Assembly: GCA_028583405.1 (NCBI GenBank)
Contig: CM053246.1
Coordinates: 6,942,459 to 7,006,458 of the forward strand
Length of the DNA stretch: 64,000 nt
Direction of reading: 5' to 3'
Origin: Pogonophryne albipinna
Lineage: Eukaryota; Chordata; Actinopteri; Perciformes; Artedidraconidae
The position numbers and the translations under genes were made by a program. The stretch's first letter is position 1. The number at the start of each line of letters is the position of its first letter. A model generated the notes under the pieces. It searched no databases, was not told the origin of the DNA, and saw only the letters and a list, made by a program, of their open reading frames with translations. Shown piece after piece: positions 49,157 to 60,479 of this stretch.

Positions 49157-50213
49157 ATGGCGTCGCTACAGCCGTATATGTTTGAACCGGAGTCTGATCC
49201 TGAAAGTGAGACAGACCAACGTGATAGACCTGATCCACCGTCCCAAACTAGACTAGAGCAGACGGTTTCACAGTGGCAAGTTTTTATTTAGTATCGCTCT
49301 TACATTTCAGATGTCATCATTTATCTACATCACAGTAACACATTTGTCCGCTAACTAACCGAACTGTACCTACAACTGTTGTTATTTAGGTGCACTTGTG
49401 GAAACTGCGCCATGATGCCTACCGAAGTGGAAAACGTCTGCTGCAAGGAAATTAGAAAGGTAGCATAGCTGACAGTTACAACATTATGTAGCCAGCTAGC
49501 TGAAAACACCACCAGTAGCACACAACATTATATGCCAAGATATACACCATACATATTTGTCAAGTCAATAGACTATTAGATGCACTTTTATTACTTCCTT
49601 AGAAATTCAATGTTTATTTTGTAAACCTTGCCATAGTTGGTTTAATTGCTAAACGTGTTATGTAACAAATATCTTACCTTCCTATAGGTTGTAACACGAA
49701 TGAAGCAAGTCCCAGCACCTATTATGTGCATGGTACACCACCCAGGACTAGAGCCAAACTGTCTCAACCCATACACCCTGCAGAACCTCCATAATATTTA
49801 TAGATTTGATTATGGACCTTTGAGGCGTAGAACGGAAGAAGAGTAAGAGTTATTTTTACCTGTAATAAACTACTACTGTGTTTGATGAAAAATCAAATCA
49901 TGGTTTGCTATATATGAATGATATGTTATAGGAGCAAATCATTCAGGGAAGAAAGGATACTAAGTATTTCCATCAAACTTTATTTTTAGAAATGTACAAA
50001 ATGTGTAAATATACATATATACTGTATATCATCCATTCCTCCCCTTATAGGCATTTTCGACATCTTGCCTATCGCAGCTTTGTAAGCTGGTGCTGGGGAT
50101 ATTTAGGACGAGGCATCAGAGTGGTCATCCCGTCATGTGTTGTCCGCCGGATACGCCAGGAGTTTCCTGATCTGGCTGGACAGTATGTTGGCTTCCGACC
50201 TCCCCTTGACTAA
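49157..50213 (+). CDS. P2X7 C-terminal (ballast) domain protein, four exons, intact
   Basis: Exons 49157-49275, 49390-49459, 49688-49842 and 50051-50213 join in frame to 168 residues. Intron 1 uses a GC donor (tg|gcaagt), the common rare class; the others are GT-AG. The start MASLQPYMFEPESDPESE is acidic and disordered. Then comes the cysteine-rich ballast domain: WCTCGNC (C41, C43, C46), the PTEVENVCCKE block (C57, C58), C77 and C88, then FRHLAYRSFVSWCWGYLG, VIPSCVVRRIRQEFPD and GQYVGFRPPLD before TAA. This is the fold found at the end of the P2X7 channel, where it binds zinc and guanine nucleotide. Here there is no channel or transmembrane segment. The domain alone is widespread in fish predicted proteins; its role is unknown. 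Confidence 0.88.
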
Positions 50214-50905
50214 AACGGGAGACATGGCGGGCAACCACTTCCTCCTTTGAGGGCCTGTCAAATTGAGTGGACAGGTCCTTTGGGATGGGGATTGTGTTCA
50301 TCTCCTCCACAAAGGGTATTGGGTCCTCAAAGACTTCCTCAAACACAAGCCTCGTCAGCTCACCCACGTACACTGAAAAATATAGCATTCATATAATAAT
50401 TTATTATTTTAATTCACTTATTTTATTTCATGTAACACTTTCATTGTATATATAATGCAGTGTGGCTATAATCATTTAAAATGTAAGTTATGTTTGTAAT
50501 AAAAAAAAATATATTTCACAACTTACTGTATGTAGGGTCCTTCTTTACAGGCTTAGCAGTACATTCTCCCCTCTTTGATTTTGGATAGGCCACTTTGAAG
50601 ACATGTTGTCCTGCAGCTGTTGTGGCTTGCTCACGGTCAGCATTCTCATTGTGATGCATGGCTGCTAGACACAACCTATAGAATAGCAAAAATAAAATGA
50701 GACTTTGTGTTATGACAGAATAAAACCCTCATGCCACTAAACAGTGACTGTGTTATATAAAATAAATGCTACAGAATAAATTGTACAGTGTAATACCTGC
50801 AAAACATTCCCATGAAGGGGAAAACCACATTTTTGGGGGCAAAACGCAGAATTAAGTTGTTGAAGGACTGGGCAAACATGTGCTGGTGAGGAGCAACAAC
50901 CGCAC
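50125..50905 (-). pseudogene. C-terminal exons of a TTAA-transposon transposase-like gene
   Basis: Minus strand exons: 50905-50797 (HQHMFAQSFNNLILRFAPKN), 50675-50527 (RLCLAAMHHNENADREQAT, then AYPKSKRGECTAKPVKKDPT) and 50372 to a TGA at 50125 (YVGELTRLVFEEVFEDPIPF, then FDRPSKEEVVARHVSRF). All junctions have GT-AG sites and join in phase. The NEN-R and FPK/YPK-KxG motifs match a multi-exon protein family I associate with fish TTAA transposons. N-terminal exons are missing beyond the DIRS junction. Its last 89 bp overlap the ballast-domain gene's final exon in antisense. Confidence 0.65.
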
Positions 50906-52115
50906 CACGGTGGCGTACATGGACAGGCGGGCGGAGTCCGCTCCGCCGCCTTGTTGACCACAGCAGAGAACCTGTGGTTATGGGCCTCAGAGATTGTGTT
51001 GTCTCTAAGGGCCCTCCACATCCCGGGACTGGAGAACGGGGGGGGGCGACCTCATGTCAAGAGATGGGCCCCTGCCAGACGAGTGGGTGCTTCACCCGGA
51101 GGTGGTGAAGCAGATCTGGACCCAGTTCGGAGAGCGGAGGTGGACCCTTGGAGATGGACGCGTTTGCACACTAGCCATGGCCAAGAAAGCTGCTTTACGC
51201 TTTCCACAGCTGCGCCTCATTCTCCCCCTCCTGTAGAGGGTGAGACGAGAACATCTGTCAGTCATCCTAGTGGCCCCAGACCCCCGCGTGGCGCCGTGGT
51301 TCGCGGAGGTGACACAGATGATGGTGGGCCAGCCCTGGGCAATTCCTCAGGTCTGGGGGGCGATGTCTCAGGGGGCTGGTGCAATAGGGGCGTTACCCTC
51401 TCTGGGCCAACCTTCCAGGCTTGGCTCCTGAGAGGGACAGGCTGAGACAGGGGGACTGTCTGATAGGGTTATTCAGACTATCCAGGAAGCAAGAGCAGGA
51501 TCCACCACAGCCTGTTACAGGACGAAGTGGTTGGGATTCCAGCGATGGTCTGAAGAGGGAAGTCTAGAGCCCTTATCTTGTACGCAGGGCTCTATTCTGT
51601 CCTACTTACAGTTACTCCTGGACAGGGGGCTTGCCTATTCCACAGTTAAATTCCTCGCCATGAGGGATTTGGCGACAGGTCAGCCTTTTGTCAGCCGCTT
51701 ATGTCACGGTTTTTGCAGGGGGTCAGGAGGCAGCGCCCAGTAGTGCACGCCTCCGCCCCACAATGGGACCTGCCGTTGATGCTCGAGGCTCTGGTCACAG
51801 AACCATTTGAGTCTCTGGAGCTCTCCTCCCTGAAGGCGCTGTCACTAAAAACAGCGTTGCTGCTGGCCCTGACTTCGGTCAAGAGAGTTTGTTTGCTGTT
51901 TTCCTTGTTGATGTTTCACCTTGCCTCCTCCCAGCAGCTCTCTTATTGTTATTTATACCTGCTTCCCTCTTTTGAACTGCATTTGGGTTTTACCCTACTT
52001 GCCCAACCTGTGAAAATAAGTTTTGTTTCTTCATGCTGGCAGGGATTTGCTTCTCCTCATATGTGTGACATCATCGGAGATGGCGTGTCTACCGAGTCGC
52101 CGATACAAGCGTAAA
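50906..52115 (+). mobile_element. DIRS fragment: RNase H/recombinase N-terminal region
   Basis: Plus-strand pieces: NNRTTVAYMDRR (50906 on), LWLWASEIVLSLRALHIPGL, MSRDGPLPDEWVLHPEVVKQ, HLSVILVAPDPRVAPWFAEV, QRWSEEGSLEP, then FLQGVRRQRPVVHASAPQWD and SLKALSLKTALLLALTSVKR ending at 51892. These are the RNase H-to-recombinase linker and N-terminal recombinase of fish DIRS elements. Internal deletions, a stop at 51237 and a frameshift near 51700 kill it, and the HxxR-Y catalytic half is absent. 51893-52115 is probably DIRS 3' sequence. The left junction lies inside the transposase exon at about 50905. Confidence 0.8.
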
Positions 52116-54266
52116 TGCATGAGGGTGAATTTATTTAAAATCATAATCCTAAACTAAAAGAAGTGGGATTGTTTGGTAACTTTCTATATCTTATCTTGTT
52201 AGAATCATGGCTAGCAGTAAGCTAGCAGTTTAACGGTTGTTGATTTGTAACAGCAGCGCTGGGAAAGCCTGTTTCAGTGTTCTTAAATCAGGATATATAC
52301 CTTGAGCAAACTCTAACAGCCAGGATGTAAATGTGAATGTACTCTGATTTATCAGACCAATTTTGTGCTTCTATTATCAAGACTCAAGGTCCAAAACCCA
52401 GCTAGTGCCTGCGAGAAGATGAACTGCCTCTTACAATGCTTACAGCTTTATCAATAGAGGGTAAAATGTCAAGCTTGTCCTCAGGTAGGGTTACAGATAC
52501 TGGCACGAGGTCATCAAAATCAAAGGGATGAATCTTTGTGTCCCGAGGACAGTGTGATGTGAAAGTAGATGCAGTATCCACAGTGTCCAGCTGTTCATAC
52601 TTCACAAAAAGGGGGATAACGGGACACATTTTCTCAGTCTCTCCTGGAATACACTCAGTGTTGCGCTCGTTTGTACGAAATCTGCGTAAAAATAGTCATG
52701 TAATCTTACTAACGCAAAAATAAAGAACGGTAATATTCATCATCAATTAGTAAGATAAGTAAGAATCATAATCATTCTTTATATCAAATATGCTAAATGC
52801 TTAGATTATTTGCAGTAGTTTGTGACGCATGTTGGTACTTCAAGATCAGTGGTTCTTAGTATTCAAGGACATGGGTGATTGTTGGGCTATTATTTCAGGT
52901 GAGTCAATGAGTTTGATGGCCATCAGTGGCTAGATGAGGGCCATCTGAAGAAGCAGCTCCTCCTGCATTTGAAAATTCAACAAATATGCTAATGAAAGTG
53001 TGTACTTGGTAATACAAAAATAACAAATAAACACACAGATTGTATTTCAAACATAATAATTAGACAAATCTATCTCTCTGAATTGTGATGTTGGGAATAA
53101 TTACTAGTACTAAGAAACAGTATTTTATTCCCTTTTCTGGTCAGGAACTTTAGTCTTATCTTGTATTTTTTAGCAGACAAGTTGAAAGGAATTCCTCTGC
53201 TGCTCAGTTGCAGGCTTTATCAACTCTGTACCCTCACCCAATATGAGCCCTTGTGGACCCTTACATGCAGGCTAGTTCTCCAATAGTCTGCTTGCATCTA
53301 TACACAGGCCTCTGACAGATCGCTGCCCTCACTTTTGCCTCCTTGTAGATTCATCATCCCGCATTGATTTAAGTGTTTCAAGGAAATCCTCTTTGTAGCG
53401 TGCTCCACATCCTTCATCCACTCACCCCTACTCACTTCTACTTAGTTTGCACGTTCGTGGAGGGTCTGCCACATTAAGTGCTGATCCAAACCAACGAGTG
53501 GGGAGAGGGAGAGTGCTATCAAGTCCTCCAACTTCAAGTCTGCATTGACCCTGACCTCACCCGCTGCTCTACCTGAACGAACCAACACTGTTTGTGTTGT
53601 TTCTACAATGACTTTTTGTTCATGTTTTTGTGGGGGGCAAAGATATCTCAAAAGTTGTTTTCAAGTTGCCATTAAGTTTATCTTTCTAGTGTTTTTCCTT
53701 TTGTTTTGGTAATTTAACCAACTTATCATTAGCCCCTCTGTTAACCAGGTTTTAGCACCACCCTTGAACCTTTTTAGTTTATCTTCTACATTTTAACATT
53801 TGGCAATCTTTGACAACAGCCCAACTCCCACATGTTGCTATCTCTTGTTCTATTAACAATCACAACATTCAGGACTTGAGTAGCTATTTGGAATATGTTA
53901 TGCAACCTAGTTATATAGCAATCGTAGATAATTAATTAATTAGTCTCTCTGGTTCTAGCATAACAAAGACAACATATTTAATAAAATGACCAGCAAGTAA
54001 CATATAAACCCAAATGCAATGATTTACTTTTTACTTTTATATTCTCTATCAAATAGCACAACTTCGTATCTGCACGTTGCCGACAAGGGTAGCCGGTAAT
54101 TAAAAAAACAAATTTCATAAAACACAAAAAAACAAACAAATACATATAACAAAAGACATAAAGATATTTAAGGTTCAACTCAGTTCCTGATTCAGATAAT
54201 CTTCAGTTTGGTCTCCTGTGACTGAAAACAGCAAGAGGCAATGTCGTAGAAAACAACAGACAGTAG
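52116..54266. other. Unassigned DNA with two open minus-strand stretches
   Basis: Minus-strand 52402-52680 stays open for about 90 codons (CIPGETEKMCPVIPLFVKYE, then HPFDFDDLVPVSVTLPEDKL). 53442-53651 also stays open (LKLEDLIALSLSPLVGLDQH). Codon content looks protein-like, but I recognise neither. They could be parts of an unidentified retroelement or of the broken TTAA transposon. Confidence 0.3.
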
Positions 54267-54270
54267 TTAA

Positions 54271-54847
54271 AGATCTCTTATCATGCTATTTCTAGGCATA
54301 TTATGGGTCTCAGATATATAAAAATATATAAAAAACATGTCTATGATGTGTTTTGCTCAAAATACCAAACAGATCATGCATTTTAGACATCCCTCATATC
54401 CCTCTATTTCAAGCCTGTTAGAGAATGGCTGATTCTGTGACTGTAGCTGCTGGCCCCGCCCACATTGGAGCATGGCAAGGCAAGCTGTGAGGTCTGTGAC
54501 GAGCTGTCTGCTCTGCTCAGATGCAGCTAAATGCGGTTCCAAACCACATCAAGGATTATTTCTGAAACAGTATGGAGCTCAAATGCTTTTTCTCTTGCGG
54601 GTTTACCACTTTTTTTATTTTCTGCTTCTTTACACATACTCTCTCCAGTACAGCCTTAGCGCTGAGTGTTAGCGATGCTTGCTAATGTAAACAAAGACCA
54701 TATTACGTCCAAAACACATTGTTTTCGCATTGTTTCTGATAGCGACGTTTCTGATAGGGCCGTGGGTATAGAGCCAGCCCACATTTCTGATATCACGGCA
54801 TATCGGCAGCAAATCTGGATCAGCTCCGTTGTTTTTAGAGATATGGG
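54271..54847. mobile_element. TTAA element copy, truncated by a hAT
   Basis: TTAA at 54267-54270 followed by AGATCTCTTATCATGC. It shares aaaataccaaacag, gcctgttagagaa and catcaaggattatttctgaa with the full copy at 58323-59047. It breaks off at 54847, where a hAT terminus begins. Confidence 0.8.
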
Positions 54848-55627
54848 TAGGGTTGGGTATCGTTTGAATTTCCACGATTCGGATTCCGATTCCGATTCTA
54901 CTTTTCGATTCCGGTTCTTAACGGTTCTCAATTCCGATTCTTTGAGGGGCAGGGTAAAAAAATGATACACGCTTCTTCCACCAAAAAAATTACATTTATT
55001 CGAGAAACTTTTACACAGGTTAGTTTACAGTAATATTCACATTAATCAGTCTGTTTATATTCACTGTTATGTAACTGTAACCTGAGAACCACTGAAGCTA
55101 CAACAGTCCAACTTTTAAAGGAAACCCCCCCCCCATTTAAAAACAGTTCTTGTTGAGAAAAACAAGCATATCTGCCTTCTCAGGCATACCGGGAAGAAAT
55201 GTTTGAACATTTTAAAGTAAAATGCTTCAATCTGGTGCACTTTAAGCAGAATTACAAGAGACTATATCTAGGGGGTACAACTCTAAACACCCATATGAAA
55301 AAGATCGGTTTACATTTTAATAATTAAATAAGTATGTGAGCATAACCAATAACCTACCATAGCCAATAACAAATACATGTAACGTATTTTAGTTTTGTTG
55401 TTCATTCATATCTTATTTTACTATTTTATTTAAGCATATTTTTTTATCTCTCCAGTTTAAAACGATATGTCTGGTTTACTGTCCTATAGTATACATTGGA
55501 ATGATTTCAAACCTGTTTTATCCCAATAATTATAAAGGAGTGCCTTGGAAATATGTGTTTACATAAATTGTGATCAAACCGTTTGAGACCCACTGAGATA
55601 ACTTAGACTAAAGTGAACTATCTAAAC

Positions 55628-57316
55628 CAGGGGTACTCAAATACAATTGTTAAAGGTCCAAAAAAATTGTTTCAATAAGACAAAGGTCCGTTTATTACGG
55701 TCATTTAACCCTTTAAAGAATTGCAACAAGATTCTTAACACGAGTTTGCAAAAACAAAAAGTCTCTGTATGCAGCAGTTTTCATTGTTATTGTGTCTGTG
55801 CTTGATCCCTCAGAGTCGCAGTGTAAGAGCTGCAGTTATGAATAAAGGCAGCTGCACCCTCTTTCATTCAGCATTATTGCTTTATAAATGTCTTGCCCCC
55901 TTGTGTGTCCACTGAGGTTCGTCAGGCCCAACACATCTTCAACAAACTCCCCCTTTGCCTCATCATAAAAACTCACAAACACCAGCAACTGAGCATTGTC
56001 AGTGGTGTCAGTGGACTCACCCACAGCTAAGGAAATGCACTGTGCATTTTTTATTCCATCACAAAGCTGATTAATCAAATCACCAGCCAGTATGTATGTT
56101 CTTCTGGTTGCTGTGGAATCTGAGAGGGGGATTTGCTTGATTTTACCTGTTATTTCCTCTTTTTGTTTGCCTTCAAACATGGTCTCCATCACTTCAGTCA
56201 TGCATTCTTTTATAATTCAGTTATTATCCAGTGGAAAGTCCTTACCTACTGGCCTAGTTAAATCAAAGTGGTTACTTTTTTTTGTCTGGGCAGTGTAGTT
56301 TTACACACGTCTTATTTGACTTTCTCAGGACTTAAAACTGTTTTTTGGGGGCAGACCCCCACAAATAAAAATGTGTATTTACACACGTAAGTTCATAATT
56401 TTAACAGTTTGTTATGCAGCTCATCCGTGAGCAGAGCATCAAGTTGACATGTCTATTACAGCTGAATGCGGCGATTACCATTTTGTTCAGCAAAACGCCT
56501 CACAAACGTATTAAGATCAACAGCTTTAGTGCGTTTTGATTCAATGCTGAGTACAGCCAAACTTGACAGTCTCTTCTCTGTCATTGTAGACCGCAAATAC
56601 CTCATTCCTTCAGTGCTTGGGTCCGAATGCTTCTCGTTTTGCACCGTCCCGTTCAAATGAAATCGCCGTCAATCATATGTCCACGCTCGCGCCAGGGCCG
56701 GGGTTACAAGCACAAGACGTGCGTCATGTGCTGCATTCACTTGCACTCGGACATTAGAGACTTTCTCTCATAAATGTCCGATGAGCCACAACTTTTCTTT
56801 CAAAACAAAGCTGCCAACTGGGGTGGCAAGGCCTATTTTTAGGGTGGCAGTTGCCACCCCGGTAGGTGAAACTATAGGCTACTAGCTACAGTACAGATGC
56901 AACTAGATGAGCGGTTAACTCTCGCTCTGACTTTTTTTTTTTAAACTCTCGCTCTGAATCAGACAGGTTGAAAGAGACGACACACGCATTTTTCCCACCG
57001 GCATTCCGCGAAGACCCGCCCTACTGTGCCTCTGATTCGCAGACTGTTGGTGGGGGTAAAAAACGCTGACGGGATGCTGAATGTGATTGGACCAATGCGT
57101 TGACAGACACACACAGACAGTGGAACAGTCGGACATGCAGAGCGCTGTTTGCAGTGGACATAGCGGAGAATTTTGACTCGTTGTTTTGTGGCGATGTCTC
57201 GCAGATAACACAGATAATACAGATAATATATGTGAAAAGTATAATTTGCTCAGAGTCCGGAGACAGTTGTGGTTCGGTCCGGACCCGGACCGGAGTCCGG
57301 ACTTTGAGGATGCCTG
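55628..57316 (-). mobile_element. Buster-like hAT with perfect TSD and rearranged transposase
   Basis: Ends CAGGGGTACTCAAATACAAT and (right, reverse complement) CAGGCATCCTCAAAGTCCGG. The 8-bp duplication atctaaac lies at 55620-55627 and 57317-57324. 1,689 bp. It contains minus-strand GTF2IRD2/ZBED5-like transposase fragments in an order that does not match the protein (see 55836-56656). Confidence 0.9.
55836..56656 (-). pseudogene. hAT transposase fragments in scrambled order
   Basis: 56201-55836 (minus) encodes an N-terminal/core part: IPLSDSTATRRTYILAGDLI, CISLAVGESTDTTDNAQLLV and GHTRGQDIYKAI. The C-terminal tail (YLRSTMTEKRLSSLAVLSIE to GNRRIQL) is at 56656-56456, which is upstream in the reading direction. 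In an intact gene of this GTF2IRD2/ZBED5-like family it would be downstream. The DEST aspartate motif survives as GEST (Asp to Gly), so catalysis is lost as well. Confidence 0.8.
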
Positions 57317-57594
57317 ATCTAAACACTCGGAGTCCTTTACCTCACTGAGCTGTAGTTATCAGCCTCTCAGTCTGACTGGAGAGGACTCTCCCTCCACATC
57401 ATTGTAGAAACATCTTCTTCTTCCATTAGAGCAGCTAGCACCAGATGCTAATAACAACAGCGCGTACCGGTGCACCGTCCCTTTCTCCCTCGCTCGCTCC
57501 CACGCTCACTCGCACTTTGGCTGTGAGCTGCGGTTGCCAGATAAGCCAACATCCCCCATTTTCATCACTTACAGTGCCCAAACTGTAGTGTCTA

Positions 57595-58135
57595 AACTCC
57601 TAAAAAACTATTTGTTTCTCTGAATCGAAGGTTAAAAACACAAAAGCATTGTACACCATTTAAACCAATCAATATTGTGTAATTAACAAGGATAAACTGA
57701 TGTTTTGTAGTGGATGAATAATGCAGATATCACTGTGTAATCATTTGACAGTGAGGGGAATATATCCGGTTTTATTATGAAAACTTCGAGACCGGAAATA
57801 CTGTTTTCACCCACGCTAACTTTACATGGAAGCTGCCGCATATACACGTTATCCTGGCGAGACCTCAAATTATCTTCGTAATATCTATCAAACTATAGAT
57901 CCTACACATCCACTGGACGTGGATTCTAAAAGTACAATATACACGAATCAAAAAGCATTTTAATGGCCAAACTATTCTACAATTTAGGATTTTCCAGAGA
58001 GGGTTATTTGTGAATAAACGGGAGCATGTTGTTTCTTACAAGACCACTAGAGGTGCTACACTTTAAAACGTGGCTATGGGTCGTAATCTAAGGTGCTTAA
58101 ACAATCGACCTATTTGGTCGTTTTTTGTAGGAGGA
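57595..58135 (+). repeat. Dispersed repeat, copy 2
   Basis: Matches 23405-23985 in the same orientation (see that entry). This copy lacks about 20 bases around tctcgctagaaatctaa and part of the tail region. It lies immediately left of the hAT insertion at 58169. Confidence 0.85.
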
Positions 58136-58322
58136 CAGGCTGCGTAAACATGACGTGTTGCTATACGTCAGGGCTTCTCAAACTCCGGACCAAGGTCCGG
58201 ATCCGGACCGAACTGTAAATCAATCCGGACCGAACCCTGTGTCCCATTCTAAAAATATATATATATATTTTTTTTTTTATTTTTATTTATTACAAATAAA
58301 TAAATAATCTGATGTAAATTAA

Positions 58323-59047
58323 AGTGGACCTATTATGCTATATTGTAAAACATATATTGTAGGGCCATACCTATACAAATATAGGTCTGTGAAGTTTTTT
58401 TCTTAAAATACCAAACAGCTCACCCATTCTAGCCATGCCTCATACTGCTCTTTTGCAGACCTGTTAGAGAAATGCGGATTTTGGGTCCTTAGCTTGAGAA
58501 AAAAAAGAGGAGGCGGAGCTAATGCCTGATCAGAATTCTACCGGAGATAAAGTTAAATTCTGTTGTAATAAAACGCCATCCTGTTCTTATCCACATCAAG
58601 GATTATTTCTGAAACAGTATGGATCTCAAATAAATGCAAGTTCTCATGAACCTTTGTGGGAAAAGTACTGCGGTGTGAATGCGCCTAATGTGAGTTCCTT
58701 TTTTGATTTCCTGCTTTTTAAACACATGTGCTCTCCAGTACAAGTTAGCTCTAAGTGTTAGCGAGGCTTGCTAATGTAAACAAAGACGAGATTACGTCCA
58801 AAACACGTTCAAAACGCGTCAGGCATTGTTTCTGATAGCAACTTTCTGTCGGTCCGCTGCCGATTTGACGTCAGATTGGCAGCAAATCTGTATCCGCTCG
58901 TTGTACCCCTGTTTTTAAAAGATTTGGGTACGGAGGAAAAGAGAGCGGGTTGTATTTTCTGACGCTGCGTGAGTTCCCCGACGCACCGGGGACACATATT
59001 TATGTATAAAAGACATCAGAAAGTGCATTTTGCATGATAGGTCCCCT
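58323..59047. mobile_element. TTAA-flanked non-autonomous element, complete
   Basis: TTAA at 58319-58322 and 59048-59051. Ends AGTGGACCTATTATGC and (right, reverse complement) AGGGGACCTATCATGC. 725 bp without a recognised protein. Inserted inside the hAT 58169-59573. Kolobok- or piggyBac-type mobilisation inferred. Confidence 0.88.
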
Positions 59048-59468
59048 TTAATGTATATTGTCTTGTGTCTGACGCGTTCTGAGAATGAACGTGCATATAT
59101 TTACCTGTGTGCGCGAGTGTCACACGCATTTAAGTTAACCACAAGTTTACCTTGACTTTCTAATGCTTCTAATGCCATTTTTGCCGAGGTTCAAGGCATT
59201 GGCTACAGACAAACAGTGCCATTTCTCCCACTAGTTCAAGCCATACTGTATGTATTGAATGTCTGTGTGTATACAGGGGCACCGTTTACCGACAGGCAAG
59301 TGCTTGGACCAGAAGGGGGCCCCCAACTAAGGTAGATTAATCCTATCCAATCCAATCCAACTTTATTTATATAGCACTTTAAAACCTCCTGACCAAAGTA
59401 CATGCATAGCGCGCCGAAACTGCTTCTTAATTTGAGTTTCGTTGCTCCGCTCCGGGGGTGTGTTTTGT

Positions 59469-59491
59469 GGGGGGGGGGGGGGGGGGGGGGG
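59469..59491. repeat. Poly-G run of 23
   Basis: Uninterrupted G tract, a likely G-quadruplex former and a site of sequencing or assembly error. Confidence 0.9.
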
Positions 59492-60191
59492 ACTTTACTG
59501 GCATTGATCCGGACCATTGACCTTGTATAAAATTCACAAGTGGACCTTTAACAAAAAAGTTTGAGTACCCCTGCTATACGTCATGGAACACAAATAAGAA
59601 TGTATTAGCAGTTAGAAGGCAGCTTTTATTTTGAAATGTACTTTGAAAGAGATGGCACTTCCTTTGTGGCTATGACCACTTCCTTAAGTTCCAGGAAGTC
59701 CTTTTACACATGGACACTAGGGCTGGAGTCAAATAGTCCATTTAGCTTAGGAACCTTCCTAACGGAGTGAAATGACCCGGAAGTCCCTCAGTGGCAGCCA
59801 TGATAAGTGCCGTTCGAATTCTCTAGAACAGAGGTTCTCAATTATTTTTCAGCCAAGGACCCCTTACAAGATAGAGAATACACCAAGGACCCCCTCATTC
59901 TGATTTGTGATTTTGGGCTATATAAATAAAAATTGACTTGATTTGACATGTATGTCCCTTGGAATAATCTGACGTAGCCTATTTTTTACACTTCTATAGT
60001 CTTAGTTATGTGAAAGAACAACACAAGAGAAATGTATTAGAAAGATATTAGATATGTATTAAAAATATTTGCACCATCTCAACACAGAATACCCATAAAA
60101 CAATCAATCAATTAGCTGCAAGTAACACTGTACCTAAACAAAATATCAAAGGGAAATCAAGAGAAAAGTGATCATTTGAAGTGCATTTCAG

Positions 60192-60404
<213 letters not shown>

Positions 60405-60479
60405 CAAGTGTTTCACTCTTAGTTAAATGATTTATAAAAGTCTAATTACAAAATAAATGCAGGCTATAAACAATTGAAC

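Larger units (their letters stand above)
48838..50905. mobile_element. Left part of a TTAA transposon carrying two convergent genes
   Basis: TTAA at 48834-48837 is followed by AGGTCCCATCCCATGTCATG, an end in the style of TTAA (Kolobok-like) elements. Inside are a plus-strand P2X7 ballast-domain gene (49157-50213) and a minus-strand transposase-like gene (50125-50905). The element is broken at about 50905 by a DIRS fragment, and no matching right end was found. Assignment to Kolobok rests on the TTAA target and on remembered similarity of the minus-strand protein, so it is tentative. Confidence 0.65.
54848..58135. mobile_element. hAT remnant, left end only, with nested insertions
   Basis: Begins TAGGGTTGGGTATCGTTTGA followed by repeated gattccgattc motifs, a known style of hAT end. 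The interior includes the shared module (55200-55325 and 57455-57600, same order as the reverse complement of 9375-8945), split by the hAT at 55628-57316. No right end caaccctag was found, so the right limit is arbitrary. Confidence 0.6.
58169..59573. mobile_element. Non-autonomous hAT with perfect TSD, hosting a TTAA element
   Basis: Ends CAGGGCTTCTCAAACTCCGG and (right, reverse complement) CAGGGGTACTCAAACTTTTT. The 8-bp duplication ctatacgt lies at 58161-58168 and 59574-59581. 1,405 bp, of which 58323-59047 is a later TTAA-element insertion. Its own interior includes a run of 23 G at 59469-59491. Confidence 0.92.

Noticed and set aside
49157..50213. A full P2X7 receptor gene
   Set aside because: No transmembrane segment, ATP-binding ectodomain or upstream channel exons are present; only the C-terminal domain is encoded.
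50951..51445. 164-codon frame across the DIRS fragment
   Set aside because: It mixes true DIRS reading (first about 20 codons) with an out-of-frame stretch; the real frame is the one containing DGPLPDEWVLHPEVV.
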